Shown here: in pieces, positions 1 through 11,768 of the stretch | Layout: each line of letters opens with the position of its first letter | Numbering within the stretch: position 1 is the stretch's first letter | From: Amblyornis subalaris | Taxonomy: Eukaryota; Chordata; Aves; Passeriformes; Ptilonorhynchidae | Direction of reading: 5' to 3' | NCBI GenBank assembly: GCA_018881555.1 | Contig: JACAXG010000131.1 | Coordinates: forward strand, 1,977,207 to 2,041,206 | DNA length: 64,000 bases | Notes under the pieces: model-generated | Told to the model about the DNA's origin: nothing | Database searches by the model: none | The model's input: only the letters and a program-made list of their open reading frames with translations | Made by a program: the position numbers and the translations under genes

Positions 1-924
1 CACCCCATTCAGGTGACTTCATTTGTCNGGTGTCCACTGCTCAGCATCTGAGCAGCCAAAACAGGTGCCAGAGCCACGTGCTTGGAGCTGAGATGGACAA
101 TCTTATTTCCTAAATGTTCCATGAATGGTTGAAGGGAATAGCCTAAAGTCACACTTTGCTATTCTTAAATCCTTATGAGGCAGCAGCACACAAGAAAACT
201 TCAACTCTTTAATTCATTTTCAGAAAGAGAAAAGTGTTAATTTCATGCAATAATTTATTTGGATCTGGTTAACATGTCCCTGTTTGAAGCATTGCACTGC
301 ACTATTACACAGCTGCTTCAGAGGTGGCTGCATTGCACTGATGGATGACTTGATATTTTAATATATCAGGTTAAAAAGCTTTCCATTCCTTTTAGCATGA
401 AAGATGAGAAGGTAAAGTGGCACATTCTTCTCTGCTGCTTTATTCAGTAAACTGGTTCAGCAGCAAGGATGTAGGTAAATCAAATATTTCTAACATTGTT
501 TGAGAACATGTCTCCCATTGATTTAAAAAACATCTCTAGGGATGGTTTCTTAAATTAAACTTAACGATAGCATGCATCAGTTAAGATCTATTAGATCCAG
601 GAGACATGATAACACTTATTAAAATGATGAGTTTCATGCTTGCACTGTTTGTAAAGTTTAAACATAATTTTTCCAATTAACCTGCCCTCCTTCTTAGCAG
701 CACTGAAGCATTTAATAACGAAGATAATGAATGAGAAGTTCCTTTGAAGTAGTCACAGGAATGTTCCTATCAGTTATTCTGACATGTAAATAGCACCTCC
801 TGTTCCTCTTCACTCTCTGTGTGACCTGTAGCTGTGTCTCCTGGAGTGCTGGAAAAGCCATGGGAAGAGACACAAAAAAGATTTCAGACAGTGCTCCTGC
901 CTCTTTGTTTGCTGGGAAGGCTCT
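1..924. other. Non-coding AT-rich sequence
   Basis: No open frame with coding character and no recognisable repeat was seen. Sequence is AT-rich and of ordinary complexity. Confidence 0.5.
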
Positions 925-1170
925 ACCAAGNGATAGGACAAGAGGAAATTGCCTCAGGTTGCAGCAGGGGAGGTTTAAATTGGATATTAGGAACAACTTC
1001 TTCTCCAAAAGGGTGGTCACTCTCTGGAACAGGCTGTCCGGAGCAGTGGTGGAGTCCCTATTCCTGGAGGGATTTAAAAGCCATGTGGATGTGGCATGGG
1101 GGGACATGGGTCAGTGGTGGCCTTTGCAGTGCTGGGGGATGGTTGAACTGGATGATCTTAGAGAGCTTCT
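925..1170 (+). mobile_element. CR1 LINE 3' fragment
   Basis: The stretch reads in order as the 3' part of an avian CR1: GATAGGACAAGAGG, then the CAGGGGAGGTTTAAATTGG block, the AACAACTTCTTC block, TGGAACAGGCTG, and GATGATCTTAGAG. The usual TTCCAACC end and 8-bp tail are missing; the element runs straight into a TTCTC microsatellite. 5'-truncated and non-coding. Overlapping open frames here are remnants of CR1 ORF2 and read-through into the microsatellite. Confidence 0.9.
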
Positions 1171-1279
1171 TCTCCTCCTCTTCTCTTCTCTTCTCTTCTC
1201 TTCTCTTCTCTTCTCTTCTCTTCTCTTCTCTTCTCTTCTCTTCTCTTCTCTTCTCTTCCCTTTTCTCTTCTCTCCTCTG
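1171..1279. repeat. (TTCTC)n pentanucleotide microsatellite
   Basis: About fifteen near-perfect TTCTC units (1181-1257) sit within a pure pyrimidine stretch of roughly 100 bases. It starts where the CR1 3' tail should be, so it probably grew from the tail. Long homopyrimidine tracts can form triplex DNA and are length-unstable. Confidence 0.95.
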
Positions 1280-2689
1280 TAAAATATGTGATTACATGAT
1301 TAATACTATTGTGTGTTTTTCTTTACAAATAAATAAATGTGTGCTTTCTTCTGTTTAATATAGAACAGCAAAGGAAAAAAAAAAATACACAGGATGGATG
1401 TGTCCAGTGAAGACAAAGCCTTCATTATTTGCCTGCACCCAGCAATGTGCCTCACGCAGGTCATATACACCCAAGTTAAAATACTTCAGGTGGGAAAAGA
1501 TGGAAAAAAGGCAACTGCACCTACTAAGGGAAAGGAAACTTTGGGACATGGGAAGAGGCAAGAAGAGCAGGACTGCATTAGTTTTGCAGAAATGGCTTTG
1601 AAGGAGTAACTTCAGAGAAGAGAGAAGAGAATAAGCAGGTGGAAGGGAGAAAAGCTATTTAAACAAATGGACAAAGCCGGCAAAGGAACAACTGCTTACA
1701 GACAAGAGAACGATCATTTTAGGCTGGAAAGGAGGTTTACAGCCACCAAAAAAATGAAACTNGAACAAAATTTCAATAAGACCACTAGGAAACAGCAAAA
1801 CTGGCTGANGATGGGACCTGATAAAGTTATAATATAATATAATATATATAATATAATATATGATCTGCTTGCTTTGTGTTAAAGGGTGAGCGAGATTTTG
1901 ATCCCAGCAATCCATTCCAACTCCATGTTATTTTTATTTACACTTTTTCTGTCCTGACAGACAAAAGAGCAGCTTGTGAATACATATAATTTTATCAAAA
2001 GGAACCGAATGCATCAGTCAAAGGAACTAAATGCATGAGTCAAAGCTGCCTTGAGGTGGTTTTCACTTGAACAACTAACTTTTGAAGGGCCCAGCCCTTC
2101 TCTTGTGGTTGTGGAATTCTTGCTGACATCCTTAGGAGGCCCATGTGTGGACAGATTGCTGAATGTGAAGTGGAAATTGGCAGAATGGATCAGAGAGGAG
2201 AACACAGCCCTCAGCAAATTGCTTTGCATCTTGCTGACCTTGGCAAATGTACAGCTATTTTTCCCAAGTAAGATAAGATGCTTTTTAACCATCTTCCCCA
2301 GCAAATAAGGCACAAAGATGGGAACAAGTCTTCAGAGACTTCCTATCTCCTCATTGCTTGCACATATTTACAGAACATTTTCATTTAAGACAACACAGAA
2401 AGCAAAATAAAAATGGATTCTCACTCAAGGCACTGGGTGGCCTTGAGTAAGATATTTAGTGACATAAATACTAGAAAGGATAAGCAGGGTCAGTTCTCTG
2501 CTAGCCCTNCTGGACATCAGCTGGGAAGAACTGGTGGTGAACGTGGCCATAGATGAAAGTTGGGACAGCAGTGACTCAGTAAAACTTGGGAAGGTGGTCC
2601 CAAAGTCAGAACAGTGTATTTCCCAACAGTGGAGAGCAAACACTCAGTGAAAAGTGCTCTGCAGACTCCCCTGCAAGCNGCAAGAGAAA
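1280..2689. other. Non-coding sequence with a short AT repeat
   Basis: Contains an irregular TAATATAATATA tract at 1829-1862. A 71-codon open frame from 1394 has an A-rich upstream side rather than an acceptor or promoter, so it is not accepted as coding. Sequence from about 2440 may already be a very degraded CR1. Confidence 0.45.
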
Positions 2690-3721
2690 GGGGAGCTGCT
2701 GTGGGGAGCTGTCATGCTTTTCAAGAAAACTCACCAAGGAACTCTGGAATAAACGCTCTGTGCGTGCAGGAAGAGCAAGAACTTCACCAGGGCTGCTTGG
2801 CTAATCAAGGAACTTCTTGATGAACTAAAATGCTGGAAGGGAGCATACACAAAGCAAAAANAAGGAGCAGAAACAAAGGAGGAGCATCAAAGCTTTGCTT
2901 GTGCTCCTAGGGATGAAAGGAAAAGACCAAAGCCCAGCTGGCACTAAGACAGAGAAGAATAATAGCAGTGAGAAGGGAATCCACAGGTGTGCCAGTGGCA
3001 GNAGGAAATTCAGGGAAAATGCAATTCCCCTGCTGGATGCAGCAGNCAACCTGATTTATCATCAGCAGAGTGGAAAAGGCTGAAGTGCACNAGGCCTTCT
3101 CTGCATCAGTGTTCAGAAGTCCAGACTGCTCCAGACTTCTGGGTGTGTTGACACAGCTTGGCAGGGAGAGGGGCAGCCCAGAGTGAGGAAGGAACAGACA
3201 AGGCNCAACTCAGAGGATCTCAATTAAATCCACATGATGAGGTAAGACACACTGGAGGATACTAAAAGTGTGGCTGGGTGAGGTCTCTGACTATCATTTA
3301 TGAACAATTGTGGCTACTGAGAGCAGATGTTGGTGACTGGAATTTTTTTCCCATTGTCAAGAAAGACATGAAGGACAAGCCAAGGAACACAAGACAGTCA
3401 GGGCAGTCTGGAGGTGGGTATGAGCTCTTCTCCCTGGTATTTGGTGATAGGAGGCCTTGGAATGATTCAAAGCNGCACCAGGGGAGGTTTAGACTGGACA
3501 TCGGAAAACATATCTTTACCAAGAGAGAGGTCAAACACTGGAACAGGCTTCCTGGAGAGATGGTCAATGCCCCAAGCCTGCCAGCATTTGGACAAGGGCA
3601 TTAATAACATGCTTTAATTTTTGGTCTGTCCTGAAGTGGTCAGGCAGCTGGACTAGATGATTAGTGGAGGTTCCTTCAAACTGAAGTATTCTATTTTATT
3701 CTATTATTTTCTATTCTATTC
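2690..3721 (+). mobile_element. CR1 LINE, ORF2 remnant joined to 3' end
   Basis: From about 2800 the translated frames match, in order, the CR1 ORF2 linker between endonuclease and reverse transcriptase (lysine-rich, then RKFRENAIPLLDAA at about 3000-3045, then a KAEV..AF..SVF-like run). At 3280-3400 the N-terminal RT part follows (TIIYEQLW..GDWNFFPIVKK). At about 3415 the element jumps to the 3' end (GGGGAGGTTTAGACTGGACATC), so most of the RT palm is deleted. It ends with a TTCTATTCTATT-type tail at 3685-3721. Frames are shifted and stopped; it is dead. Confidence 0.8.
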
Positions 3722-4215
3722 ATTTGCTGAGGCCACACCTGGGATGTTATGTCTAATTTGGGGATCCAGTTCCAGTTGCACACAGAAATTAAATTGTAAG
3801 GGGTTTAGAGAAAATTACCTNCAAGGAGATTTTGCAGAGGCAGATCTTACTCAGAATGGTAAAAAGCAGTNTAAGGGCAATCTAATAACAACCCATATGG
3901 ACTTGACAAGTAGCTACAAACACAACAGACTAAAACATTTCTCCATTGTCCATAGATACAACAGTCAAGACCATGGATTGCAGCTTGNAAGGTTCAGACT
4001 GGATGTCAGGANAACATTGTCATGAAGAGGTTTTGCAGCACTGGAACTAGGGCCCGTAGAGGTCATAGAAGTTCCATCCTTGGAAGATTTTAAGACTTGT
4101 TGGACAAAACCCTGGCGGAACGTGCTCTAGTGTTAGTGATAGTGGGTTCAGGGGGACCTCCAGACAACCCTTCCACCTTCTTCTCTGGGGTTCTGGGATC
4201 CCTCAGTCCCAGAAT
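3722..4215 (+). mobile_element. Older, strongly diverged CR1 fragment
   Basis: Starts with GAGGCCACACCTGGGATGTT, which corresponds to the CR1 motif encoding RPHLEYC, and runs through weak matches to the 3' region (GGTTCAGACTGGATGTCAGG, TGGAACTAGGG, CCATCCTTGGAAGATTTTAAGAC). It is much more diverged than the copy immediately to its left, in the same orientation. Confidence 0.65.
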
Positions 4216-5013
4216 NTCCGTGTCTCTAAAATGGTGATAAAGATGCTGACCTTCTTTAGAAAACAGTTCAATAGATATTGATGGGAAAAAACAAGTTGAA
4301 GAACTTAATATTANGCTAACCCACTACACGTATCAATGTAGCTAAACTCAGTGCTACCTTTNAATTCCATATACACCTTTTAAATTGTTTTTTTAATATA
4401 AACCCTATTTTCAATGAGACTGTTTCAGGATAAAACTTGGAGATTCAACCTTTGAGGATGCAGAACANGATANTTTGGCAATTTCAGCAATTTCGACCCC
4501 AGCAAATTTTAAATAGGGAATTGTTCCAAAATTTCAAAATAAGAGGAATGTAAGGAGGTCAATCCTAGATTTCCTTCACAGTCAGTAAAGAAAGAGGTTC
4601 TACCAGGGTGTGATTCATCTGACCTATTTTAGGCACCTACTCTAAGCTGAGATGAATCACTTCTAGTGCCAATTGCTTTGCAATGGCTGTAAAAGGAGTC
4701 AAGGGTGACCAACTCCTGTGGAGAAGTCTGCATTTAAATGCACATATCTTACCCAAATAGAAGCATTCTAACTCAATATNTATTTTCATTTAGGCTGTTA
4801 CATTCAGCAAAGTACTGCTGAGTTGCATGGGATATGATCCCTGATATCTGCATTGAGACCCTCTGAAAACTGGACATTGTGATGTTCCAAAAGCATTAAA
4901 GCATGAAAGCACCAAGATTTGGGGATGTCTCAGGTAATCACCATTCGCACTGAATGCTGCCAACTGAAGGAAACAGGAATTTAGGACAGCCATTTTGACC
5001 TTACTTTAGCAAA
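4216..5013. other. Non-coding AT-rich sequence
   Basis: No repeat or coding signal was recognised. Confidence 0.5.
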
Positions 5014-5082
5014 GGATTGGCCCAGATGACTTCCAGAGGTCCTTTCCAATCTAGATTGTGCATTATTCCATGATTCTGTGAT
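5014..5082 (+). mobile_element. Short CR1 3' tail
   Basis: ATTGGCCCAGATGACTTCCA, GAGGTCCTTTCCAATCTAGA and CCATGATTCTGTGATC are the last bases of a CR1 copy. Only about 70 bases remain, typical of severe 5' truncation. Confidence 0.8.
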
Positions 5083-5969
5083 CAACTTTCATGAATTTGG
5101 TTTGCTTTGTTTGGTTTTGTTTTTTATAAGCCATTTAAGCTTCCACAATATCTCAATGCAATGGCTTATGCAATGTGATTAGGTTTTCTAGAAAGCAAAC
5201 AAAAACCTGAAAAAATATAATAAAAAAAGATAAATGAAACATTCTGTTTCTTTTAAATCTTCTGTCTGATTAATTAATTGGACTTTGGCTCTCTTTGCTC
5301 ACTACTGCACTATGTAAAAAATTAGAAGGGTTATATAGAATACATCAATATTGCTGGCACTGGCTGTTACCAGGAAGGTTAATTGGGAATAGTTTACTTA
5401 ACCAAAGAAGATATTTTGCTTTTTTAACCTTTGTTGCATTGCATTCACAGAAAAGGACAAAATCTCAACAAACACAAGAACAACAGCAACAAAAAAATAA
5501 GAAAAAAATAAGTCCCCAAAACTGATTTGGATCAACCACAGTACTTTATTCCAATTTCACATTTTTTACAGGATACACCACAGTTTTAATGGATATTTCC
5601 AAATGAAACACAGAAGTTTACTTTAAAGGCTTCTGAAACAGGAGGAACTGGCAATCAGAAACAGAGAATGAACAATTTTTGGAAATGGAAACTGCGCCCA
5701 AAGCAAAATATTCTTATGGTAAGGAATTTGTACTGTATAATGGGTGAAAAAAAGTGTCCAGAAATTGCCAGTCAGCAGCAGTTGTTAGATATAAAAACCC
5801 CAGCACTTGTCATTAATAAATTCCTCCCTACCAAAGCCTTCGTGCAGCTTAGATTAGTCTTGATACGCAGAAAAAAATATTTTAAAAAATATCTTAAAAA
5901 AAAAAAAAAAACAATTCTCCTTTTTTTTGCAATCAAAACCGGAGGAAACAAATCCCTAATGAAGCTCTG
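5083..5969. other. AT-rich flank of the CpG island
   Basis: Contains A-rich runs near 5213-5240 and an oligo-A of about 17 at 5896-5912 followed by oligo-T. A 100-codon frame at 5668-5970 is lysine-rich only because of these A runs and is rejected. Confidence 0.5.
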
Positions 5970-6425
5970 ATCGCACCGAGAGAAGCGCTCCGGAGAAGCG
6001 GAGAGCGGCTGAGCGGGGAGCTGCGCCGCAGCCAGCCGCCGAGAAACCAAATTAGCGCTAATTACGTCGGGGCTTGCTGCGGAGCGAGCAGTGTGACTGC
6101 ACCCGGGGACGGAGGCGGCGGTGTCACTAGGTGGCACAGTCCTGACACGTTTACACGCCATTAACCCAGCGCTAATGTCACCTCGCGGGGCGCGGGGCCG
6201 GGGCGGCGAGGGGGTCTCCGCGCATCACTCAGCGGCGTCGTGATCTGCGAGCGGAAACTGCTTCCCGGCTCCCGACGGGCACCGGATCCAAGCTGAGCTC
6301 TGTCAGCCGGCCTGGAAATTTAACAGCAAGGAGCTGAGCGTTTTCGCAGAAATGGTGTTGGAAGCTCGGCGCAGCTGGGAGACGGAGGGGGGAAAAAGGG
6401 GTNGAGGATTCGGAAAGCACTCGCT
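5970..6425. promoter_or_regulatory. CpG island with homeobox-type palindrome
   Basis: About 40 CpG dinucleotides lie within the first 330 bases, far above anything else in the window. It contains a perfect 14-bp palindrome AATTAGCGCTAATT (6050-6063) and a second GCGCTAAT within the inverted pair CATTA...TAATG (6159-6177). Unmethylated CpG islands mark promoters or poised developmental enhancers in vertebrates. No downstream open frame has a convincing start or splice donor, so a coding first exon is not claimed; a non-coding RNA promoter or distal element is equally possible. Confidence 0.7.
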
Positions 6426-6452
6426 GACTTTGTGCGANCTCAATGAGCACCA

Positions 6453-6585
6453 TAAAATCNCAGAANGGTTTGGGTTGGAAGGGNCCTCGAAGATCATCTC
6501 GTTCCAACCCGTGCCGTGGACAGGGACACNTCCCACTAGACCAGGTTGCTCAGGGTCCCATCCAANCCGGCCTTGAACANTTCTA
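6453..6585 (-). mobile_element. CR1 3' fragment
   Basis: Reverse-complement CR1 end: AATCNCAGAANGGTTTGGGT, the GTTGGAAGGGNCC core, GACAGGGACAC, CCACTAGACCAGGTTGCTCA and CTTGAACA follow in the expected order. Several Ns fall in it. Confidence 0.9.
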
Positions 6586-6613
6586 ATGACCAGCTGGGGT
6601 GAGGTGGTGTTAC

Positions 6614-6888
6614 AATCATAGAATCATTTAGGTTGGAAAAGATCTNTAAGGCCATCAAATCCAACGGTTCCCCCACCGCTGGTCCATGTCCCCAGTGCCA
6701 CATCTACACAGCTTCTAAACCCCTCCAGGAATAGTGACTCCACCACTGACCTGGGCAGCCTTTCCCAGTGTTTGGCAACACCTTCAGTGAAGAAATTATT
6801 CCTAATGTTCAATCTAAACCTTTCCTGGCACAACTTGAGGCCATTTTCTCCTGTCCTATTGCTTGTTTCTTGGGAGNAGGTTGCCATG
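6614..6888 (-). mobile_element. CR1 3' fragment, second subfamily
   Basis: Begins ATCATAGAATCATTTAGGTT and continues with GTCCCCAGTGCCACATCTAC, CTCCACCACTG, TGGGCAGCC, GAAGAAATTATTCCTAATGT and a CTCCTGTCCTATTGCTTGTT block. The GCCACATCTACAC motif marks a different subfamily from the copy 30 bases to its left, so two independent insertions in the same orientation lie side by side. Confidence 0.9.
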
Positions 6889-8946
6889 ATATGCANGCTT
6901 GACAGGAAAAACGTCAGCGGGTGAAACGGAGAGACAAAGAGGTGCTTTTGGCCTAGTCAGGAGCTAAAAGACAGTTCAGGACAGAACCATGAGAATATCA
7001 TATAATCATAAAATCATATCACAGAGGCATAGAATCCCTGCAGCTGTTGGACCCTTACAACTTGGAAACATCAACTTCTCTGAGTAACAAAAACCAGCCA
7101 AGGGATGCACCTGTTCCATCCACCTCTGACTCTCAAACCCATTTTTCAAAGTCAACTTTAACACCTCAACCTCAATCATCTCATTACAACCTAGTGAGGT
7201 GTGAGCTCCTGCTCTCAACTGCATTTAACCCGACCTGTCAATCTACTGGTCAGTCTTTATGTAAAGGGATGGGTTTCTCAAGATTTTATCAAAGGCTGAT
7301 GAATGATTAATAGCAGGAATAAGTGTGCTATGGATGTGAGGTTTCTGAATTATAAATGGCTATAAGTGCAGTAATAGAGGGTATTAAAGAGGATGGTGTG
7401 CCCAATATTTACCCACTGGGCATGGCAAAAATGGGTTAATCTTTAATAAAGATGATCTATTAATTAGCAATGACCCTTTAAAAAGGATTTGTCTTCAACA
7501 TTAAGGTATTTCTATGGAAATGTGTAGACTGACGTTCTAGAAACCTCTTACAAAACAAAGGGATATTTCTCCCAAGTACTGACAGTTGTAGACAGCAATT
7601 TTTATTCCCAGCAGCAACAAAACCATTGTAGAGCTTTGGCTCTCAGCCAAGACTGCCAGCAACAACAGGAACTTTTTATATTTTTTCAAAGCTGTATTTT
7701 TGTAAAATAACTTTCCAGGAGATGACTGGTAGATTTTAAGTGGCTGATGCCTCCAAGCTCCCAAGTTACATTTAAAGTTCCTCACTAACCAATGCTTTGC
7801 CCAGGGCTGTTATCCAATTAACAGGAATTTATACNGAAGGTTTGCTAGGCAGTGACTCTGCTCGAGGCCATTACATGGCATCCTACGACCTCTAGACCCG
7901 AGGGTATAAATGGATAAAACTTTAGGTTTTGATTCCAAATGTATGACCAAGATTGCCCAGTTTAGGGTTTTATATCCCNCACGCATTCAGTGGAGGTGGT
8001 CAGATGCCTCCAAGGGGCAATCCATAAGGAACATGTGCTGGTGTGAGAGAAGTTAACAGCAGGTTAAGTTGTGTTCTTTTCCAAAGGCCAGTTCAGGAAT
8101 GCGTGTTGGAAATCATCAACCTTTGTACTCAAGGTAGAGACATTAATGAGCAAAGACTGGGTTGGTCTTTTGGTAAGAAGAACCCTCTGGTCAACTTCAG
8201 ACAAGCATTATTCCAACGACATCTCCTACGACTGCGTTGCAATCTGCAGGCCCTGGAATAATCTCTAGAGAACNAAAATCACTTATCCTATTGAAACTGG
8301 ACCAAAATATGATCAAAGTAAAGTGCATTGGGGATGAAGTTCATCTGTCTGCAGTTGAGTTTGTTGCAGGCAGAACGCTGAATGTCANCTGTGGAGAGGT
8401 GTAATGCTTCTGGGGGATGGTCATCTGCAGGAGGAGGGCTCATGTGGGGATATTTATACAGAAACACAGATAGATGTGATAACGCTCACACATTGTGTTA
8501 GATAATCCTGAGACTGCAAATAATTTGTGGTGCAGANCCAGAAGATAGTCCCTACCTGCTGAGTGCTCTAACTGAGGCCTGATANTCTGGTGTTGGTTGG
8601 GGGTGCCAACCACACATCACTCACGTGGCCTCAAGAACCTACACAGGTTCATTTCTCCAGCACTGCTAATTCAGAGTTTGACACTGAATGGGGAATATCT
8701 GGGTATTTTTTTGCCTCTGGGAGGTGTATGATTACTTGATCACATCACAGCTCAGGAATCAAGCTTGGAAACAGAAACATCAAAATTAATCCCCATCCCA
8801 AATCTCAGAAAGATTTTTTTAATGAGAATTCATTATTAAGCATTGAATGTGTGCTTTGTATACACAACACTTGCCACTTACTACATGTGTATGTGCTTGC
8901 TTACACGTGCAGGTCTGCATCTCTATGTGTTGAATGCTTAAAATGA

Positions 8947-8952
<6 letters not shown>
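6889..8952. other. Non-coding sequence, little recognisable
   Basis: A possible CR1 tail scrap (ATAATCATAAAATCATATCA) occurs at about 6998-7036, too short to be sure. Otherwise unique AT-rich sequence with no coding signal. Confidence 0.45.

Positions 8953-8983
<31 letters not shown>
8953..8983. repeat. (TA)n dinucleotide microsatellite
   Basis: About fifteen uninterrupted TA units, followed by a GATATATGTGTATAAAA extension. Ordinary length-variable microsatellite. Confidence 0.95.
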
Positions 8984-8985
<2 letters not shown>

Positions 8986-10902
8986 TATATGTGTATAAAA
9001 TTTGATGTCAGAACCATCTCTTTCAGCAATGCTGATACAGCTCCAAACACAACAGGGTTTCAGGTCATTAGTGCCTACATGTGATCACAGCAAAAGCATT
9101 AAATACCAGCAATGGCTGAGTTTTCAGAGAGCTGAACAGCACTCATANCAGAAGCTTCTTTTATTTAAACATTCAAAGTAATTTTATTTTTATCCTTTAT
9201 ACCCGCACAAGGATTTGTTTTAATTCATCTCTCTCTTGTAGCTGCCTGCCTCTTCACATTCTTCCCTACCTGTCTTCAAGTTGTTGTGGTTTCTTTTTTT
9301 CTCCTCTCTTAATCAAAATTAGAAAGAGATTGTGTGTGTCTGTTAAAAAAAAAGAGGGCTTGGCTAAAAATAGTTCCCCAAGACAGGATATATTACAGCA
9401 AACTGCTTTTGCCTCTGGATGTTAGTGGAGTTTCCTTTGTTGTCTTCTTTGATTGTTTCATTTATATGGCAGGTTAGACAACAGCAGACTCCTGTTATTG
9501 CCTTTTCTCAGNGGTGAATTTCCTTTTATTTATTTATTTTTAAGGCTTGGAGCCCCTGAGGACAGTCACTCCCTACCCACAGCTGGTGACAGGAGGAGGG
9601 TTTTCGTGCGTTCGATACTTAGAGCTGAGAGCTGACTGGTGAGAAGATTAACAGCGAGGCTATTAAGTGGGATACAGTCTCCATTTTTAAATTGCCTAGG
9701 CCTTTAATAAAAGAAGGAGAGAGAGAAAGGGAGACAGAGAGAAGTCTTAATAGTATAACATCTTCTGTATGCTCACAATCCATTTCGCCAGATGCTAAAT
9801 TACTTTCCTTCCCTTCCCCCCTCCGTGCGCCCACCCCACTTTCCCCNAGTCTGGTGCCTAATGCTGTGTCTCACTGCTGGGAAAGGAGTCCTGNAATCCA
9901 ATTGCAGAGGTGCTCTGGTAAAAGGGAAGATTAGTGACCCAGGATTCTGCAGCAGAGGGGTGTCTATGTGGCTCCAAATTTCTCAGTCCAGGGGTTGTTT
10001 TAGAAATTTTTTTTTTTTTCTCCAGGAAACTTTGCATCCTTAGCTGCTTTCTGGCCTCCCAATACTCTTCTGGCTGGTGCTGTCAGAGCAGGAAATGAGG
10101 ATGGGCAGATCTCTGAGACAGAGAGGAAGAATTTGAGACTAAACCTTCTCTAGGCAGTCAAATAGATTACTCAGGAATATTTATAGGAAGCTGGCTCCCA
10201 GGACTGAAGTTAGAATACGGAAAGGATTGGAAAAGGTGACTTCCCTCTTAGTATGCACAGAGCAGTGATCTGTGCCCCTGAACACTGGATTTTTCTAGAT
10301 CCAACATTTGTCTTCATGCCTGTGCCACTCTGACAGGGTTCTGAGTTGGTCAGATGCCAATTCTCAGGCACAGCTTGGGGCTTATCAGAGAATCTGATGG
10401 TGATCATGTCCCATAATTTCAAACTCTCCAAATTTATGCTATTGCCTCAGAAATTAGAGTTTTTACAATGTGGGTCCCTTACTGCCTGCATAGGTGAAGC
10501 TCTCAGTGAAGCTCATATATCCCAGGCAAGACCTTAGGAATGACCATTTTCATGGGATAGATTTTCAGACATATCCAGAAAGTAGCTTTTAGGTGAAAGG
10601 AGAAACTCAACTCACATCTGACACTCATTGCTCCTCCCCTGTGTGGTCATGTTCCATTGGAAGGAAGACCCAAGCTGCTGTTTAAACTTAACAGCAATAC
10701 ATAAGGCAATTTTACTTATATTTTCCATCCTCTAATACTGTCCAGATTTGGATGTCTGGCTTTATTGTCCCCCAATACAACTGATTATTTAAGCCATACA
10801 TAAGGCNTCTTAAAAAAAAAAAGAAGATTGATTCTATTTCAGAAGCTCAAGACTGGAATTGCTGCCTCTCTGCATATTGTCAATTAACATTTATTGTCAA
10901 TT
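8984..10902. other. Non-coding sequence with a GA-rich tract
   Basis: A GA-rich stretch (AGGAGAGAGAGAAAGGGAGA) lies at 9714-9742 and a T run at about 10007-10019. No coding or repeat call is supported. Confidence 0.45.
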
Positions 10903-11709
10903 AATCATAGAATCACAGAATACCAGGATGAAAAGGGCCTTAAGGAACATGTGGTCCAACCTTTCTTACCNTCTGTCTTTACCATGTGAATCCTTGAAAA
11001 AAAGAGAGTCTCCACCTCCTTTGTAGTGCCTTTTAAATACAGGAACATGGCGAAAAGTTCTTCCCCAGGCCATCTTTCCTCAAGGATGAACAAACCCAGT
11101 TCTGCTAGCCTTTCCCCATATGGAAAGATTCCCAGTTCTTTCTCTGTGTCCCTTCTATGGACCATCTCTAGCGTGAGCACATTTTTTTTTTTTTTTGCAT
11201 AGAGGGGAGCAAAACTAAACACAGTATTCCAGGTGTGGCCTGACAAGAGCTGTGTGGCATAATTATTCTTTATCCCTACTGCTGATGTCATTGTTGATGC
11301 AGCCCAGCACCCTCTTGGCTTCCTGTGGTTCAGAACCTCACTGTTCACTCCTTTGAGCTTGGTGTTCACCAGGACCCCCAGGTCCCTTTCCACAAAACTC
11401 TTCCCCAGATGAGTCGATCCCAGCCTGCGCTGCACTCCTGGATTATGTTTTCCCAGGTGCAAGACCTTGCNCTTGTTGAACTTCGTAAGGTTCTTCTTCG
11501 CCTACTCTTTCAGCCTATCGAGGTCTTCCTGCAGGGCAGCTCTTCCTTCCGAAGTGTCCATTTCCCCACCCAGTTTGGTATCATCAGGAAACCTCCTCAG
11601 GGTGCCCTCAATCCCATCATCCGGATCGTTTGTGGAGAGAGCAAACAGTGCAGGGAACAATGCTGTGCCCTGGAGGACTCCACTTGTGACAGGCTGCCAG
11701 TTGGGTGCA
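10903..11709 (-). mobile_element. CR1 LINE with RT C-terminal remnant
   Basis: Minus-strand copy whose 3' end is at 10903 (AATCATAGAATCACAGAATA). Reading the minus strand from 11709 down gives recognisable CR1 ORF2: PVTSGV-QG, a DDGIEGTL-like run, FPDDTKLGGE (the RT active-site block, with FADD mutated to FPDD), DTSEGRAALQ.DLDRL, then HNPGVQRRLGS, ERDLGVLVNT, GLFILEERWPGEELF and further thumb/C-terminal sequence. A T-run at 11181-11195 and frameshifts break the frame. Non-functional. Confidence 0.92.
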
Positions 11710-11768
11710 TTTAAGGTCCCTTCCAACCCAAACCATGCTGTGATTCTGTGATTCTGTGATTCTNTGAT
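11710..11768 (+). mobile_element. CR1 3' tail inside the minus-strand CR1
   Basis: TTTAAGGTCCCTTCCAACCC, AAACCATGCTGTGATT and three more GATTCTGT units are a plus-strand CR1 terminus. It sits between two parts of a minus-strand CR1 and replaces the segment coding for the first half of the RT palm. Confidence 0.8.

Noticed and set aside
834..1358. 174-codon plus-strand open frame
   Set aside because: It is CR1 3' sequence read through the TTCTC microsatellite; serine/leucine repeats are by-products.
10905..11462. 185-codon minus-strand frame as a host gene
   Set aside because: Clearly CR1 ORF2 (GVQRRLGS, ERDLGVLV); annotated as a mobile element.
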